Source: Elusimicrobiota bacterium (lineage in GTDB: Bacteria > Elusimicrobiota > Endomicrobiia > Endomicrobiales > Endomicrobiaceae). Taken from it: a stretch of 16,220 bases of DNA. Location of the stretch: NCBI GenBank assembly GCA_031256695.1, contig JAIRQB010000161.1, positions 1-16,220 of the forward strand, in the 5' to 3' direction. Both the position numbers and the translations under genes were made by a program. The notes below the pieces were generated by a model that saw only the letters and a program-made list of their open reading frames with translations, was not told the DNA's origin and searched no databases. Shown here piece by piece: positions 1-7,185 of the stretch (position 1 is the first letter of the stretch; each line of letters starts with the position of its first letter).

Positions 1-47
1 AAACAAACCCCTTTTAACGTTCAAAAAATTTTAAGCGGAGAATTAAA

Positions 48-770
48 ATGAATGAAAAAATAGCCTTAATTACCGGCGGCGGCAGAGGCATAGGAGCGGC
101 GATTTCTACAACTTTGGCGCGCGATGGTTTTGATATTTGGCTAAATTATCTCTCGTCTGATATGCAAGCCCAAAAGACTAAATCTCAAATAGAGAGTTTA
201 GGACGGCAATGCCTTTTATTGAAATTTGACGTAACTTGCGCAAAAAGCGTAGAGGATTCTTTATCGCCTCTTTTAGAAAATAATACGCCTTTTGTTTTAG
301 TCAACAATGCAGGCATAAAAAAAGACTCTTTGCTTATATGGATGAAAGAAAACGAGTGGAGAGATGTAATTTCTACAACTCTAAACGGTTTTTTCAATAC
401 AGTAAAAACAGTTTTGCCTTTTATGTTGAGGCGCAGAGAAGGACGGATAATAAATATTGCCTCTGCCGCCGCTCATTACGGAGTGCCGGGGCAGAGCAAT
501 TATTCAGCCGCAAAAGCGGGTCTTATAGGGGCGGTTAAATCTTTAGCGGTAGAAGTTGCAAAGAGAAATGTTTTAGTGAATGCAATTTCTCCCGGTTTTA
601 TTGAAACAGAAATGCTTCAAGGACTGCCGATAGAGGAAATTTTAAAAACTATTCCGCTGGGGCGTTTAGGAAAAGCGGAAGAAGTCGCAGAATTAGTCTC
701 TTTTCTCGCTTCTGACAAAGCAAACTATATCACGGGCAAAGTTTTTCAAGTTGACGGAGGAATAGGATAA
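48..770 (+). CDS. FabG-like 3-oxoacyl-ACP reductase of the polyene locus
   Basis: Short-chain dehydrogenase/reductase, 240 aa, the usual FabG length. It should reduce the 3-ketoacyl-ACP formed by the ketosynthase to the 3-hydroxyacyl-ACP with NADPH in the cytoplasm, the ApeQ role in aryl polyene clusters. Visible motifs are the cofactor loop TGGGRGIG (9-16), NNAG (86-89), and the catalytic tetrad Asn113, Ser139, Tyr152, Lys156 in an S-x12-Y-x3-K arrangement. The C-terminus has the FabG-type ITGKVFQVDGG ending. The ATG at 48 is preceded by a purine-rich site (aagcggag, about 33-40). The stop overlaps the next start by one base (TAATG), so the two genes are coupled. Family assignment is firm; the role in polyene synthesis rather than primary fatty acid synthesis is inferred from context. 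Confidence 0.93.
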   Translation: MNEKIALITGGGRGIGAAISTTLARDGFDIWLNYLSSDMQAQKTKSQIESLGRQCLLLKFDVTCAKSVEDSLSPLLENNTPFVLVNNAGIKKDSLLIWMKENEWRDVISTTLNGFFNTVKTVLPFMLRRREGRIINIASAAAHYGVPGQSNYSAAKAGLIGAVKSLAVEVAKRNVLVNAISPGFIETEMLQGLPIEEILKTIPLGRLGKAEEVAELVSFLASDKANYITGKVFQVDGGIG

Positions 771-2173
771 TGGAACATTTTGACGCCGCTATTATAGGAA
801 GCGGAATTTCAGCGCTTTCATCTGCCTTGCTGTTTTCAAAAAGAGGAAAGAAAACGGCTGTTTTTGAGCAGGCGGCAAAAATTGCTCCTTTGCTTGCAGG
901 TTTTGATAGAAAAGGATTTCACTTTGAGACGGGCTTTCACTATTCAGGCGCTATCGGCGCTCAAGAATGCGGCGGATTTCTGTTTAGAGAATTAGGCATT
1001 GATGTCCCCGTAGAGGAATGCGATAGCGATGGATACGATATTTTGCTTTTACAAGATTCGCAAAGAGAGTTCAAAATGCCTTTTGGGCGCAAAAATATGG
1101 AGAGCAGGTTAAATGAATTCTTTCCAAAAGAATCAGCCGCTATAAATAAATATCTAAATTTGATGGAGGAAGAAATTGCAAAATCGCCTTTTTTAAATAT
1201 GCGCAAAAGAAATTATTCAAATGAAGAATTTCTTTTGTGGGACGGAGACAAAACGGCGGTGTCTCAAGTTTTAGACAAATGTTTTAAAGACGATGAAATA
1301 AAAACAGTTTTGTCTTTTTCTCAACTGCTATACGGAGTTCCGCCTTCTCAATGCTCCTTTATGTTTCACTGCTGTTGCGCCGGCATTATGCAAGAAAGCG
1401 TTTGGAAGATAAAAGGCGGAGCGATGACTTTTGTAAAAGCGGCTCAGGCGGCTCTTTTGTCAAAAGGCGCAAAACTTTTTACAAATAAAAAGGTTGTTAA
1501 AATTTCAGTTGAGAAAAACAAGAAAATTTTATTTTTTGAAGACGGCGATGCAATTTCTGCAGATATAGCGGTATCCTCTATTGCGCCTAAAGAATTTATA
1601 AAAATTATGCCCGAGGGAACTTATAGAAAAGCCGCTATTGAAAGAATTCAAAGCGCAAAAGACACAATAGGTTTTTTTACTCTCTACGGGGCGGCAAAAG
1701 AGGATTTGCGCTATGAAAATATAAACAGCCTTGCCGCCGCAAAAAAACAAGATTATTTGTCTGATTTCAAAGACGCTTTTTATGTGAATTTCCAAGACAA
1801 AGGCGCTGTTTGCGCGGCAATGTCAGTCAATTCAGAGGAAAAATTTTGGGATATTCCAAAAGACAGATATATTGAGATAAAAGAGCGTTACAGCGCAGAA
1901 CTTAAAAATAAAATTTCTCAAAATTGGAGCGGGCTTTTAGACAAAATAGACTTCCTTGAATCTTCCGCCCCTGCAACAATGAAAAGGTATGTCAATTATT
2001 ACGGCGCATATGGATTTAAGCATTCATTAGACAGCGTAAATATAGCGCCTATTACAAACACGCCCGGTTTATATTTAATAGGACAGGCTGTGGTAACGCC
2101 CGGTCTTTTAGGCGCAATGATTTCCTCTTTTCTGTTAGACAAAATAATTTTTAACAGAGACGGCTCAAAATGA
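770..2173 (+). CDS. FAD-dependent oxidoreductase, carotenoid isomerase / retinol saturase-like
   Basis: Protein of 467 aa with an N-terminal Rossmann FAD site, G10-x-G12 in IIGSGISAL, with an acidic residue (Glu33) at the end of the second strand that would bind the FAD ribose. The FETGFHYSG stretch (52-60) and the C-terminal GQAVVTPGLLGA (438-449) match the pattern of the CrtISO/RetSat branch of the phytoene desaturase superfamily, whose members isomerise or saturate double bonds in conjugated polyenes. It starts inside the stop of the ketoreductase gene and its own stop overlaps the next ATG by four bases. By inference it acts on the polyene chain of this locus (isomerisation, desaturation or saturation). 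Substrate and direction cannot be read from the sequence. No transmembrane segment is obvious. Confidence 0.85.
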   Translation: MEHFDAAIIGSGISALSSALLFSKRGKKTAVFEQAAKIAPLLAGFDRKGFHFETGFHYSGAIGAQECGGFLFRELGIDVPVEECDSDGYDILLLQDSQREFKMPFGRKNMESRLNEFFPKESAAINKYLNLMEEEIAKSPFLNMRKRNYSNEEFLLWDGDKTAVSQVLDKCFKDDEIKTVLSFSQLLYGVPPSQCSFMFHCCCAGIMQESVWKIKGGAMTFVKAAQAALLSKGAKLFTNKKVVKISVEKNKKILFFEDGDAISADIAVSSIAPKEFIKIMPEGTYRKAAIERIQSAKDTIGFFTLYGAAKEDLRYENINSLAAAKKQDYLSDFKDAFYVNFQDKGAVCAAMSVNSEEKFWDIPKDRYIEIKERYSAELKNKISQNWSGLLDKIDFLESSAPATMKRYVNYYGAYGFKHSLDSVNIAPITNTPGLYLIGQAVVTPGLLGAMISSFLLDKIIFNRDGSK

Positions 2174-2991
2174 AAAATATAGAAACAAATAAACAAACAC
2201 AACAGATTTTTTTAATAGGCGATTGCAAAGAAAAACTGAAGACAATATCCGACAATTATATTGATTTTATTCTGACTTCCCCGCCATATGACAATTTAAG
2301 AGACTATGAGGGCTTTGAATTTTCTTTCCAAGAAATATCGCGGCAATTATACAGACTGCTTAAAAACGGCGGCGTTATGGTGTGGATTGTAGGCGATGCG
2401 GTCGTAAAAGGCGGCGAAACTCTGACGAGTTTCAAACAGGCGCTTTATTTTCAACAAATCGGTTTTAGAGTTCACGACACGATGATTTATCAAAAAAACA
2501 ATTTTTCTAATCCAAGCAAGAACCGTTATCATCAAATTTTTGAATATATGTTTGTTTTATCAAAAGGAACGCCTAAAACATTCAATCCGATTTTTGACAG
2601 GAAAAATGTATACGCTGGATTTAGTTCTTTCGGTGAAAATACTACAAGGAAAAAAGACGGGAAATTTACAATACAAAGAAAGAGGATAATCCAAGATTAC
2701 GGTATGCGTTACAATATATGGAAAGGCAATACCAGCGGACAAGAAAATATGTGCAGGCATATTGAACATCCTGCAACTTTTCCGATGTGGCTTGCAAAAG
2801 ACCATATAAGAAGTTGGACTAATGAAGGCGATATAGTTTTAGACCCTTTTATGGGAAGCGGCACGACGGGAGCAGCCTGTAAAGAATTAGGGCGGAATTT
2901 TATCGGCTGCGATATAGAGTCAAAGTATGTAGTCTTTGCGCAGGAAAGAATTGCAAAGCATAAATGCGGGGCTGCTAATGGATTGTTTTAA
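2170..2991 (+). CDS. Type II DNA methyltransferase, beta-class amino-MTase
   Basis: Site-specific DNA methyltransferase, 273 aa. The catalytic motif TSPPYDN (36-42) comes first and the S-adenosylmethionine-binding region DPFMGSGTTG (225-234) last. That order (motif IV before motif I) defines the beta class of exocyclic-amino methyltransferases, which modify N6-adenine or N4-cytosine; the sequence does not settle which base. FEYMFVLSKG in the middle is also typical of this class. The variable region between the motifs should carry target recognition, and no specificity can be named. The ATG lies in an ATGA overlap with the oxidoreductase stop. It is followed by a PD-(D/E)XK gene overlapping its 3' end, so the pair forms a restriction-modification unit. 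It has no evident link to polyene chemistry. Confidence 0.9.
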   Translation: MKNIETNKQTQQIFLIGDCKEKLKTISDNYIDFILTSPPYDNLRDYEGFEFSFQEISRQLYRLLKNGGVMVWIVGDAVVKGGETLTSFKQALYFQQIGFRVHDTMIYQKNNFSNPSKNRYHQIFEYMFVLSKGTPKTFNPIFDRKNVYAGFSSFGENTTRKKDGKFTIQRKRIIQDYGMRYNIWKGNTSGQENMCRHIEHPATFPMWLAKDHIRSWTNEGDIVLDPFMGSGTTGAACKELGRNFIGCDIESKYVVFAQERIAKHKCGAANGLF

Positions 2992-3583
2992 ACTATCGCA
3001 GATAAAAAATTTAAATGGAAAAAAGTTCCGTTTTTTTGAAGTGATAGAGCAGGTTGAAAATCATAAAGTTATAAAGTTTGACGGCGATTCTAAATTGTTA
3101 TCCGTATTAAGAACTGCCGCTAAAAGCATTATAGAGCCTGTAAATAATTCAAAAGATAAGGACTCCAATTTCCCTAAAAGAGCCAATGAATTCGGCAATT
3201 ACGTTGAACGCTTTTTTAGAGAGAGATTGCAAAATTTCGGCTATGATTGCGTCAAGCCGAAAACAATCGGCGGGAAAACAAAGGAAGCGGGCTATCCTGA
3301 TTGTTTATTGATTTTTGAAAGCAAACCTTATTATCTTGAAGTAAAAACTTGCGAGGCGGGCAGTTTAAATTCAAGTTTCAGAAGTTTTTTCTATTCGCCG
3401 TCCGAGTCTTCAAAAATTGATAGAGATGCCGTCCATTTGCTTATTGGATTTAAAACTATAAAAAATCAGATGCAACTTACAGGCGATATTCTTATTGCAG
3501 ATTTATTCAATAAAGAAGTTACACTAAAACTTGAATATAACAGCAATAATAAAGAACTGTATAAAACTTCAGATTTGCTGTAG
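2978..3583 (+). CDS. Putative type II restriction endonuclease, PD-(D/E)XK fold
   Basis: Protein of 201 aa, likely the nuclease partner of the methyltransferase before it. The core shows the PD-(D/E)XK pattern: Pro107-Asp108 in GYPD, then Glu121-Val-Lys123 in LEVKT, with a possible upstream helix acid (Glu77 in NYVERFF). It should need a divalent metal and cut DNA left unmethylated. I chose the ATG at 2978, which overlaps the methyltransferase by 14 bases and has a G-rich site upstream; a TTG at 2936 in the same frame would add 14 residues and is less likely. No specific subtype is recognised, so nuclease identity rests on the motif, size and the adjacent methyltransferase. The reading frame looks intact. 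Confidence 0.72.
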   Translation: MDCFKLSQIKNLNGKKFRFFEVIEQVENHKVIKFDGDSKLLSVLRTAAKSIIEPVNNSKDKDSNFPKRANEFGNYVERFFRERLQNFGYDCVKPKTIGGKTKEAGYPDCLLIFESKPYYLEVKTCEAGSLNSSFRSFFYSPSESSKIDRDAVHLLIGFKTIKNQMQLTGDILIADLFNKEVTLKLEYNSNNKELYKTSDLL

Positions 3584-3623
3584 CGGTTTTTAATCAGCAT
3601 CCCAAATCAAAAGAAGGCAATGT

Positions 3624-4865
3624 ATGCAAAAGAAAAGAGTAGTAATTACGGGAATGGGCGCTGTTTCGCCTTACGGTTTTGACGCAAAGAATACCCAAGG
3701 CGTTGATATTCTTGTTGACAATATGCTTTTAGGCAAGACTTCTATCGCTTTTGACGGGGAACTTTCTCAAATACCTGATATAACCTCCCGCGTGTCGTCA
3801 AAAGTTCCCGCTATAGACTTCTCTTATATTCCCCGTCAACTCCGCCGCTCTATGTCTAAAATGTCTTTATATGCCGCAGGCGCTGTCAGAGAAACTTTGA
3901 CAAGCGCCGGTTTTGAAAAAGCGCCACAAGGAACTGCGCTCTTTTTAGGTTCAACAATCAGCAGTATGGAGACTTGGGTAAATTTTGCAGGCAAATATCA
4001 AAGTAAAGAAATAGACAACATAAAAACAAATGTAGTTTTTCAAGTGATGAATCATTCGCCTCTTGCGAATGTCTCTCAAGCCTTTGACCTCAAAGGAATA
4101 GGCATTGGCGCAAGCGCCGCCTGCGCTACTGGGCTTATGAATACAGGTCTTGCTTATCTTGCTCTGTCTGCCGGTTTTGCAGATTACGCTCTCTGCGGCG
4201 GGACAGACGAATATCATCCTATTATGACTTGCTGTTTTTCAATTATGAATGCGGCAAGCAATGCCTTTAATGAAAACCCCGAGAAAGCCTCGCGCCCTTT
4301 TGATAAAGAGCGTTGCGGCATAGTTTGCGGAGAAGGCTGCGGAATGCTTTTTTTAGAATCATTAGACAACGCGCTAAAAAGGAAGGTTAAAATTTTTGGC
4401 GAAATTGCCGGTTTTGCCTCAAATACAGACAGCCGCAGCATAGCCCATCCTTCATCTGAGAGCATATCTGATTGTATGAGAAAAGCGCTGCAAAGCGCCG
4501 ACGGGCTAAAACCTCAAGATATAGATTTAATAAATGCGCACGCTACAAGCACTATTGCCGGCGACATTGAAGAAGCAAAATCCATATCGGAAATTTTTGG
4601 CGAAAATGTTTTAGTAAATAGTTTGAAAGGGCATATAGGGCATACTATGGCGGCAAGCGGCTCTCTTGAACTTATCGCTATTTTAAAAATGGCTGAGAGA
4701 GGACATTTTGCGCCGACATTAAACCTTGAAAATATAGACGAGGCTTGTTTAGGAGTCAATTTATTTAAAGAAATTCAAAATAAAAAAATAAAAACATTTA
4801 TGAAAAATAGTTTCGCTTTAGGCGGACAGAATTGCTCATTGATTGTCAAATTATTTGAAAGTTAA
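3624..4865 (+). CDS. FabF-like beta-ketoacyl-ACP synthase (ketosynthase)
   Basis: Thiolase-fold condensing enzyme, 413 aa, the normal FabF/KSalpha length. The active site is complete: nucleophile Cys167 in AACATG, His306 in NAHATST, and Lys335/His340 in KGHIGHT. RPFDKERCG (224-232) is the standard conserved loop. It should catalyse decarboxylative condensation of malonyl-ACP onto the growing acyl-ACP and so build the polyene backbone. With the triad intact, this is a catalytic ketosynthase and not the inactive chain-length factor. A purine-rich site (agaagg, about 3612-3617) precedes the ATG. The 40-base gap to the restriction gene upstream is one of the longer gaps in the locus. An ACP gene follows 32 bases downstream. 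It resembles ApeO/ApeR-type enzymes; I cannot say which. Confidence 0.93.
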   Translation: MQKKRVVITGMGAVSPYGFDAKNTQGVDILVDNMLLGKTSIAFDGELSQIPDITSRVSSKVPAIDFSYIPRQLRRSMSKMSLYAAGAVRETLTSAGFEKAPQGTALFLGSTISSMETWVNFAGKYQSKEIDNIKTNVVFQVMNHSPLANVSQAFDLKGIGIGASAACATGLMNTGLAYLALSAGFADYALCGGTDEYHPIMTCCFSIMNAASNAFNENPEKASRPFDKERCGIVCGEGCGMLFLESLDNALKRKVKIFGEIAGFASNTDSRSIAHPSSESISDCMRKALQSADGLKPQDIDLINAHATSTIAGDIEEAKSISEIFGENVLVNSLKGHIGHTMAASGSLELIAILKMAERGHFAPTLNLENIDEACLGVNLFKEIQNKKIKTFMKNSFALGGQNCSLIVKLFES

Positions 4866-4897
4866 TTTAGTTAAAAATAGCCGTTACGGAGGAAAGT

Positions 4898-5149
4898 ATG
4901 ACAAGAGAGGAAATTGTAAAAATAACCAATGACGCTTTATCCAAAGAATTTGAATTAGAGCCTGAAGCAATGACGCCTGATGCAAATCTTTTCTCAGATT
5001 TGGGTTTAGACAGCCTTGACGCCGTGGATATGGTGATTGTTTTAGAGCAGGCTTTTAAAGTAAAACTTAGAACGAAATATGAAGTCGGCAAAATTGTAAC
5101 GCTAAATGATTTATACAGTTATATTGAGAGTTTAAGCGGAGAAAAATGA
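4898..5149 (+). CDS. Acyl carrier protein (first of two)
   Basis: Small acidic protein, 83 aa, with the phosphopantetheine attachment motif GLDSLD; the modified serine is Ser39. It should carry the starter and growing polyene chain as a thioester for the ketosynthase, ketoreductase and dehydratases. A strong ribosome site (ggagg, 4888-4892) precedes the ATG. The stop overlaps the start of the PlsC-like acyltransferase gene by four bases (ATGA), suggesting that this ACP may be the donor for that enzyme. Aryl polyene clusters usually carry two ACP genes, and the second is at 13536. Family assignment is secure; partner choice is inference. Confidence 0.93.
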   Translation: MTREEIVKITNDALSKEFELEPEAMTPDANLFSDLGLDSLDAVDMVIVLEQAFKVKLRTKYEVGKIVTLNDLYSYIESLSGEK

Positions 5150-5859
5150 TTGATTTTTTTAAGAAACTCTATGCTTTGCCTTTTGTTTTAGGCGCTTGGG
5201 GCTGGCTGGCTTTTAGCGGGATATTTGCTTACCTTTATTTTTTAGCGGCGGGTTTTAAAGAGGAGCAAGTTAGGTCTTTCCTATATTTTCAGGGCAAAGT
5301 TATTCAACTTGCTATTTTAGGCGCTTCCGCTTTTAGAAAAAAGTTGATAAGAAACGGGCAGATTTTAAAACCTTCTATACTTGCCGCAAATCATCCTTGC
5401 GCTTACGATACTTTTCTTTTCTTTGATTTCGGCATTAAAAATCTTGTCTGCATAGCGAAAGGGTGGCCCTTTAAAATCCCAATTTACGGCTCTTTGATAG
5501 AAAAAGCGGGTTATATAAATTCAGACAATAAAACAGCCGCAGAAATCGTTAATCTTGCAAGGGAAAAATTGAAACAAGGTTTGCACATTGGGATTTTCCC
5601 CGAAGGGACGCGGAGTTCTAAAATAGGGAGATTCCGCTCTCTTGCTTTTGAAATATCTTTAAAAACGGGGGCAGATATTGTCCCTTTTGCCATAAAAGGT
5701 TTAGACAAAATGCTCGCTCCTAAAGCCTTTTTTGCAAAACTTGCCGCCGTTTCTTATATACAGTTAGCGCCCGTTTCGCCTGAAGAATTTTATGGAAAAG
5801 AGGCGGGGGCTTTGAGAATGGCGCAATATGTAAAGAGTTTGATTGTTGAAAAGTTGTAA
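5146..5859 (+). CDS. PlsC-like 1-acylglycerol-3-phosphate O-acyltransferase family protein
   Basis: Membrane acyltransferase of 237 aa. The catalytic block NHPCAYD holds His83 and Asp88 (the NHx4D motif), and the acceptor-binding block is FPEGTR (151-156). One hydrophobic N-terminal segment (about residues 12-36) should anchor it in the inner membrane with the active site on the cytoplasmic face. In this setting it may move an acyl or polyene chain from ACP to a lipid-like acceptor, as proposed for similar genes in aryl polyene loci; ordinary phospholipid synthesis is the alternative. It overlaps the ACP gene by four bases. It is the last gene before a 316-base non-coding stretch, so the first transcription unit may end here. 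Confidence 0.88.
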   Translation: MIDFFKKLYALPFVLGAWGWLAFSGIFAYLYFLAAGFKEEQVRSFLYFQGKVIQLAILGASAFRKKLIRNGQILKPSILAANHPCAYDTFLFFDFGIKNLVCIAKGWPFKIPIYGSLIEKAGYINSDNKTAAEIVNLAREKLKQGLHIGIFPEGTRSSKIGRFRSLAFEISLKTGADIVPFAIKGLDKMLAPKAFFAKLAAVSYIQLAPVSPEEFYGKEAGALRMAQYVKSLIVEKL

Positions 5860-6175
5860 TTATCAGCGGGCGATGTGATTAGTTGCGGGCGATTGGCGCT
5901 TCGTCTTTTTCGTTTATACTGCGCAACGAGGCTGATTATGTCGGTTACAGCAAGCCTATCATATAGACTTGCTGTAACCAACGCCGCTACACCGCGCAGC
6001 CTCGTTGCCTTGTTTGCTTGATACTTGTCTAAACGAAAAATACTTTGCGCAGTTTGGTCTTATCGCATTGAAATGCTCAAAACTGCTCAAATATCAGTTG
6101 TTTTTTTGTTTAAGTCCAAAAAGTTCCGCGTTAAAAAACGTCAATGGGATTTTTTGAGATAAAAAGGAGGAGAAT
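5860..6175 (+). other. 316-base intergenic region between acyltransferase and lipoprotein genes
   Basis: No credible gene is seen here on either strand. From the left it holds two direct copies of gcgggcgat (5866-5874 and 5885-5893), then the palindromic element listed separately (5896-6040), then an AT-rich stretch running to the strong ribosome site at about 6164-6170. No confident promoter could be picked. A TTGAAA at 6068-6073 has only a poor -10 candidate (atatca) 17 bases further on. A short stem aactg/cagtt (6081-6085 with 6095-6099) followed by a T run at 6101-6107 is too weak to call as a terminator. Confidence 0.6.
5896..6040. repeat. Palindromic intergenic element, copy 1
   Basis: The segment 5896-6023 aligns along its length with 7175-7303. 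Three nested inverted repeats are visible. The outermost is 11 bp (5906-5916 with 6030-6040), the middle is 12 bp (5923-5934 with 5997-6008) and the inner is 12 bp (5943-5954 with 5968-5979); all three are perfect. The inner stem continues after one C/A mismatch with ctat/atag around a three-base loop. Single-stranded DNA or RNA from this region would fold into a long hairpin with interior loops. No recombinase or transposase gene is in the window. It could be a MITE-like or REP-like dispersed element, or an RNA processing or stability element. Confidence 0.75.
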
Positions 6176-6715
6176 ATGAAAAATTTTCTATTTGCATTGG
6201 TTGCCGTCTTTTTGGTTTCTTTTCTTTTTTCCTGCAAGAGCGTCCCTATTATAGAGGAGACGCCCATAGGAATAAAGTTAGAGAAAAACAAAGTTTTTCT
6301 AATCTCTAAGGTAGAGGACGGGAAGTATAAGGATTCTGTCTTTACCGGTTCAGGCAAAAAGGTCGCGGATTATTTTTATTCCTATATCAGACCTAATGCT
6401 TCAAAGGTGATAATAGGAAACAGCGATGATGATTTAGCGGAAGCGCAAAAACAAAAAGCCGACTACATTATAAGAGCGGTAATTACAAATTGGGAGCCGA
6501 GAAATACGATAGCCTCAGGACGCAATACGAAAGTGACAATTTACACAAAAGTTATAAATGTAAGTTCAGGCAAAGAAATAGTTATTAGAAATTTAACCGA
6601 AAAGCAAGCGAAGTTTTCTTTTAAATCGCTGTCAACATCTGTCGGAATGACAAATCAAAGCGCCGAAGAATTAGCGCAACAGATGATAAGAGAACTTTGC
6701 GGAGAATTCTTTTAA
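6176..6715 (+). CDS. Putative outer-envelope lipoprotein, DUF4823-like
   Basis: Protein of 179 aa with a type II signal peptide: a hydrophobic stretch (4-18) and lipobox LFSC with Cys20 as the lipidated residue. The C-terminal half contains KADYIIRAVITNWEPRNT, then ITNWE..(T/S)GR..K-type spacing and a V-INVSSGKEI strand. This resembles my recollection of the DUF4823 lipoprotein family; the match is by pattern only. No enzyme motif is seen. It has a strong ribosome site (aaggagg, 6164-6170). With the next gene it forms a pair of exported proteins placed between two copies of a palindromic element, within a locus whose product is exported to the outer membrane. A structural or assembly role in the envelope is possible but not shown. 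Confidence 0.72.
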   Translation: MKNFLFALVAVFLVSFLFSCKSVPIIEETPIGIKLEKNKVFLISKVEDGKYKDSVFTGSGKKVADYFYSYIRPNASKVIIGNSDDDLAEAQKQKADYIIRAVITNWEPRNTIASGRNTKVTIYTKVINVSSGKEIVIRNLTEKQAKFSFKSLSTSVGMTNQSAEELAQQMIRELCGEFF

Positions 6716-6760
6716 GTCTAAAAAGACAGCCTCAAATACTATAAAAGGAGGAATACTTTT

Positions 6761-7138
6761 ATGAAAAAACTAATTGCTGTTTTGATTTTGTTTTTTTGCG
6801 TGTCTTTGTCTTTTGCGGCAAGAGCGGTAAAGACATCGCCTGTCGCTCAAAGGATTGATGCGCCCAATGAAGCGGCTGTTGAAAAAGCGATTGCCGCTTC
6901 TTGCGCCGAGAATAAATGGGACATAATTGATAAAAAGAAGGGAGAAATTACGGCTCAATTAAATATTAGAACTCATACCCTTATAGTGACGATAAAATAC
7001 GATAAAAATGAATTTATAATCAGTTATAAAGACAGCAAAAATTTAAAATACAATCCCGAAAATCAAACAATACACAGCAGTTATGAAAGGTGGATTGATA
7101 ATTTGAGCAAGGGAATTGCCAATGCTTTGCTGAAATGA
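6761..7138 (+). CDS. Small secreted (periplasmic) protein of unknown function
   Basis: Protein of 125 aa with a type I-like signal peptide: lysines at 2-3, a hydrophobic core (4-18), and likely cleavage near the SFA|A at 17-20. The mature part shows a conserved-looking pattern: NKWDI, GEITAQL, RTHTLIVTIKYD, NLKY and IHSSYERWIDNL near the end. This recalls a family of small exported proteins in Gram-negative bacteria whose function is unknown to me. A strong ribosome site (aaggagg, 6745-6751) lies nine bases before the ATG. The 45-base gap from the lipoprotein gene suggests co-transcription with it. Both genes have the best Shine-Dalgarno sites of the window, hinting at high expression. Confidence 0.7.
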   Translation: MKKLIAVLILFFCVSLSFAARAVKTSPVAQRIDAPNEAAVEKAIAASCAENKWDIIDKKKGEITAQLNIRTHTLIVTIKYDKNEFIISYKDSKNLKYNPENQTIHSSYERWIDNLSKGIANALLK

Positions 7139-7146
7139 AGCAAGGC

Positions 7147-7185
7147 AGACGAAGCAAAATGTTAGGCGGGGATAGCGCTTCGTCT
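7147..7185 (+). terminator. Possible hairpin after the secreted-protein gene
   Basis: A perfect 9-bp inverted repeat, agacgaagc (7147-7155) with gcttcgtct (7177-7185), starts nine bases after the stop at 7138 and is followed by a few T residues. The 21-base loop and the short T run make it a poor intrinsic terminator. The right arm is also the left end of palindromic element copy 2, so the pairing may be incidental. It could act as a weak 3' end or as an mRNA stabiliser for the lipoprotein/secreted-protein pair. Confidence 0.3.

Noticed and set aside
5866..5893. Direct repeat gcgggcgat (two copies, 19 bases apart) as an operator or target-site duplication
   Set aside because: Only nine bases, both copies on the same side of the palindromic element, and no matching copy on its other side.
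5921..6011. Palindromic element as an integron attC site (gcgcaac...gttgcct ends around a variable stem)
   Set aside because: The ends do not fit RYYYAAC/GTTRRRY, the homology between copies runs past these ends, and no integron integrase is in the window. A GTTAGGC at 7161-7167 fits the 3' core by itself but has no matching partner.
6068..6096. Possible sigma-70 promoter TTGAAA with atatca ahead of the lipoprotein gene
   Set aside because: The -10 hexamer is poor, and AT-rich DNA gives such matches often.
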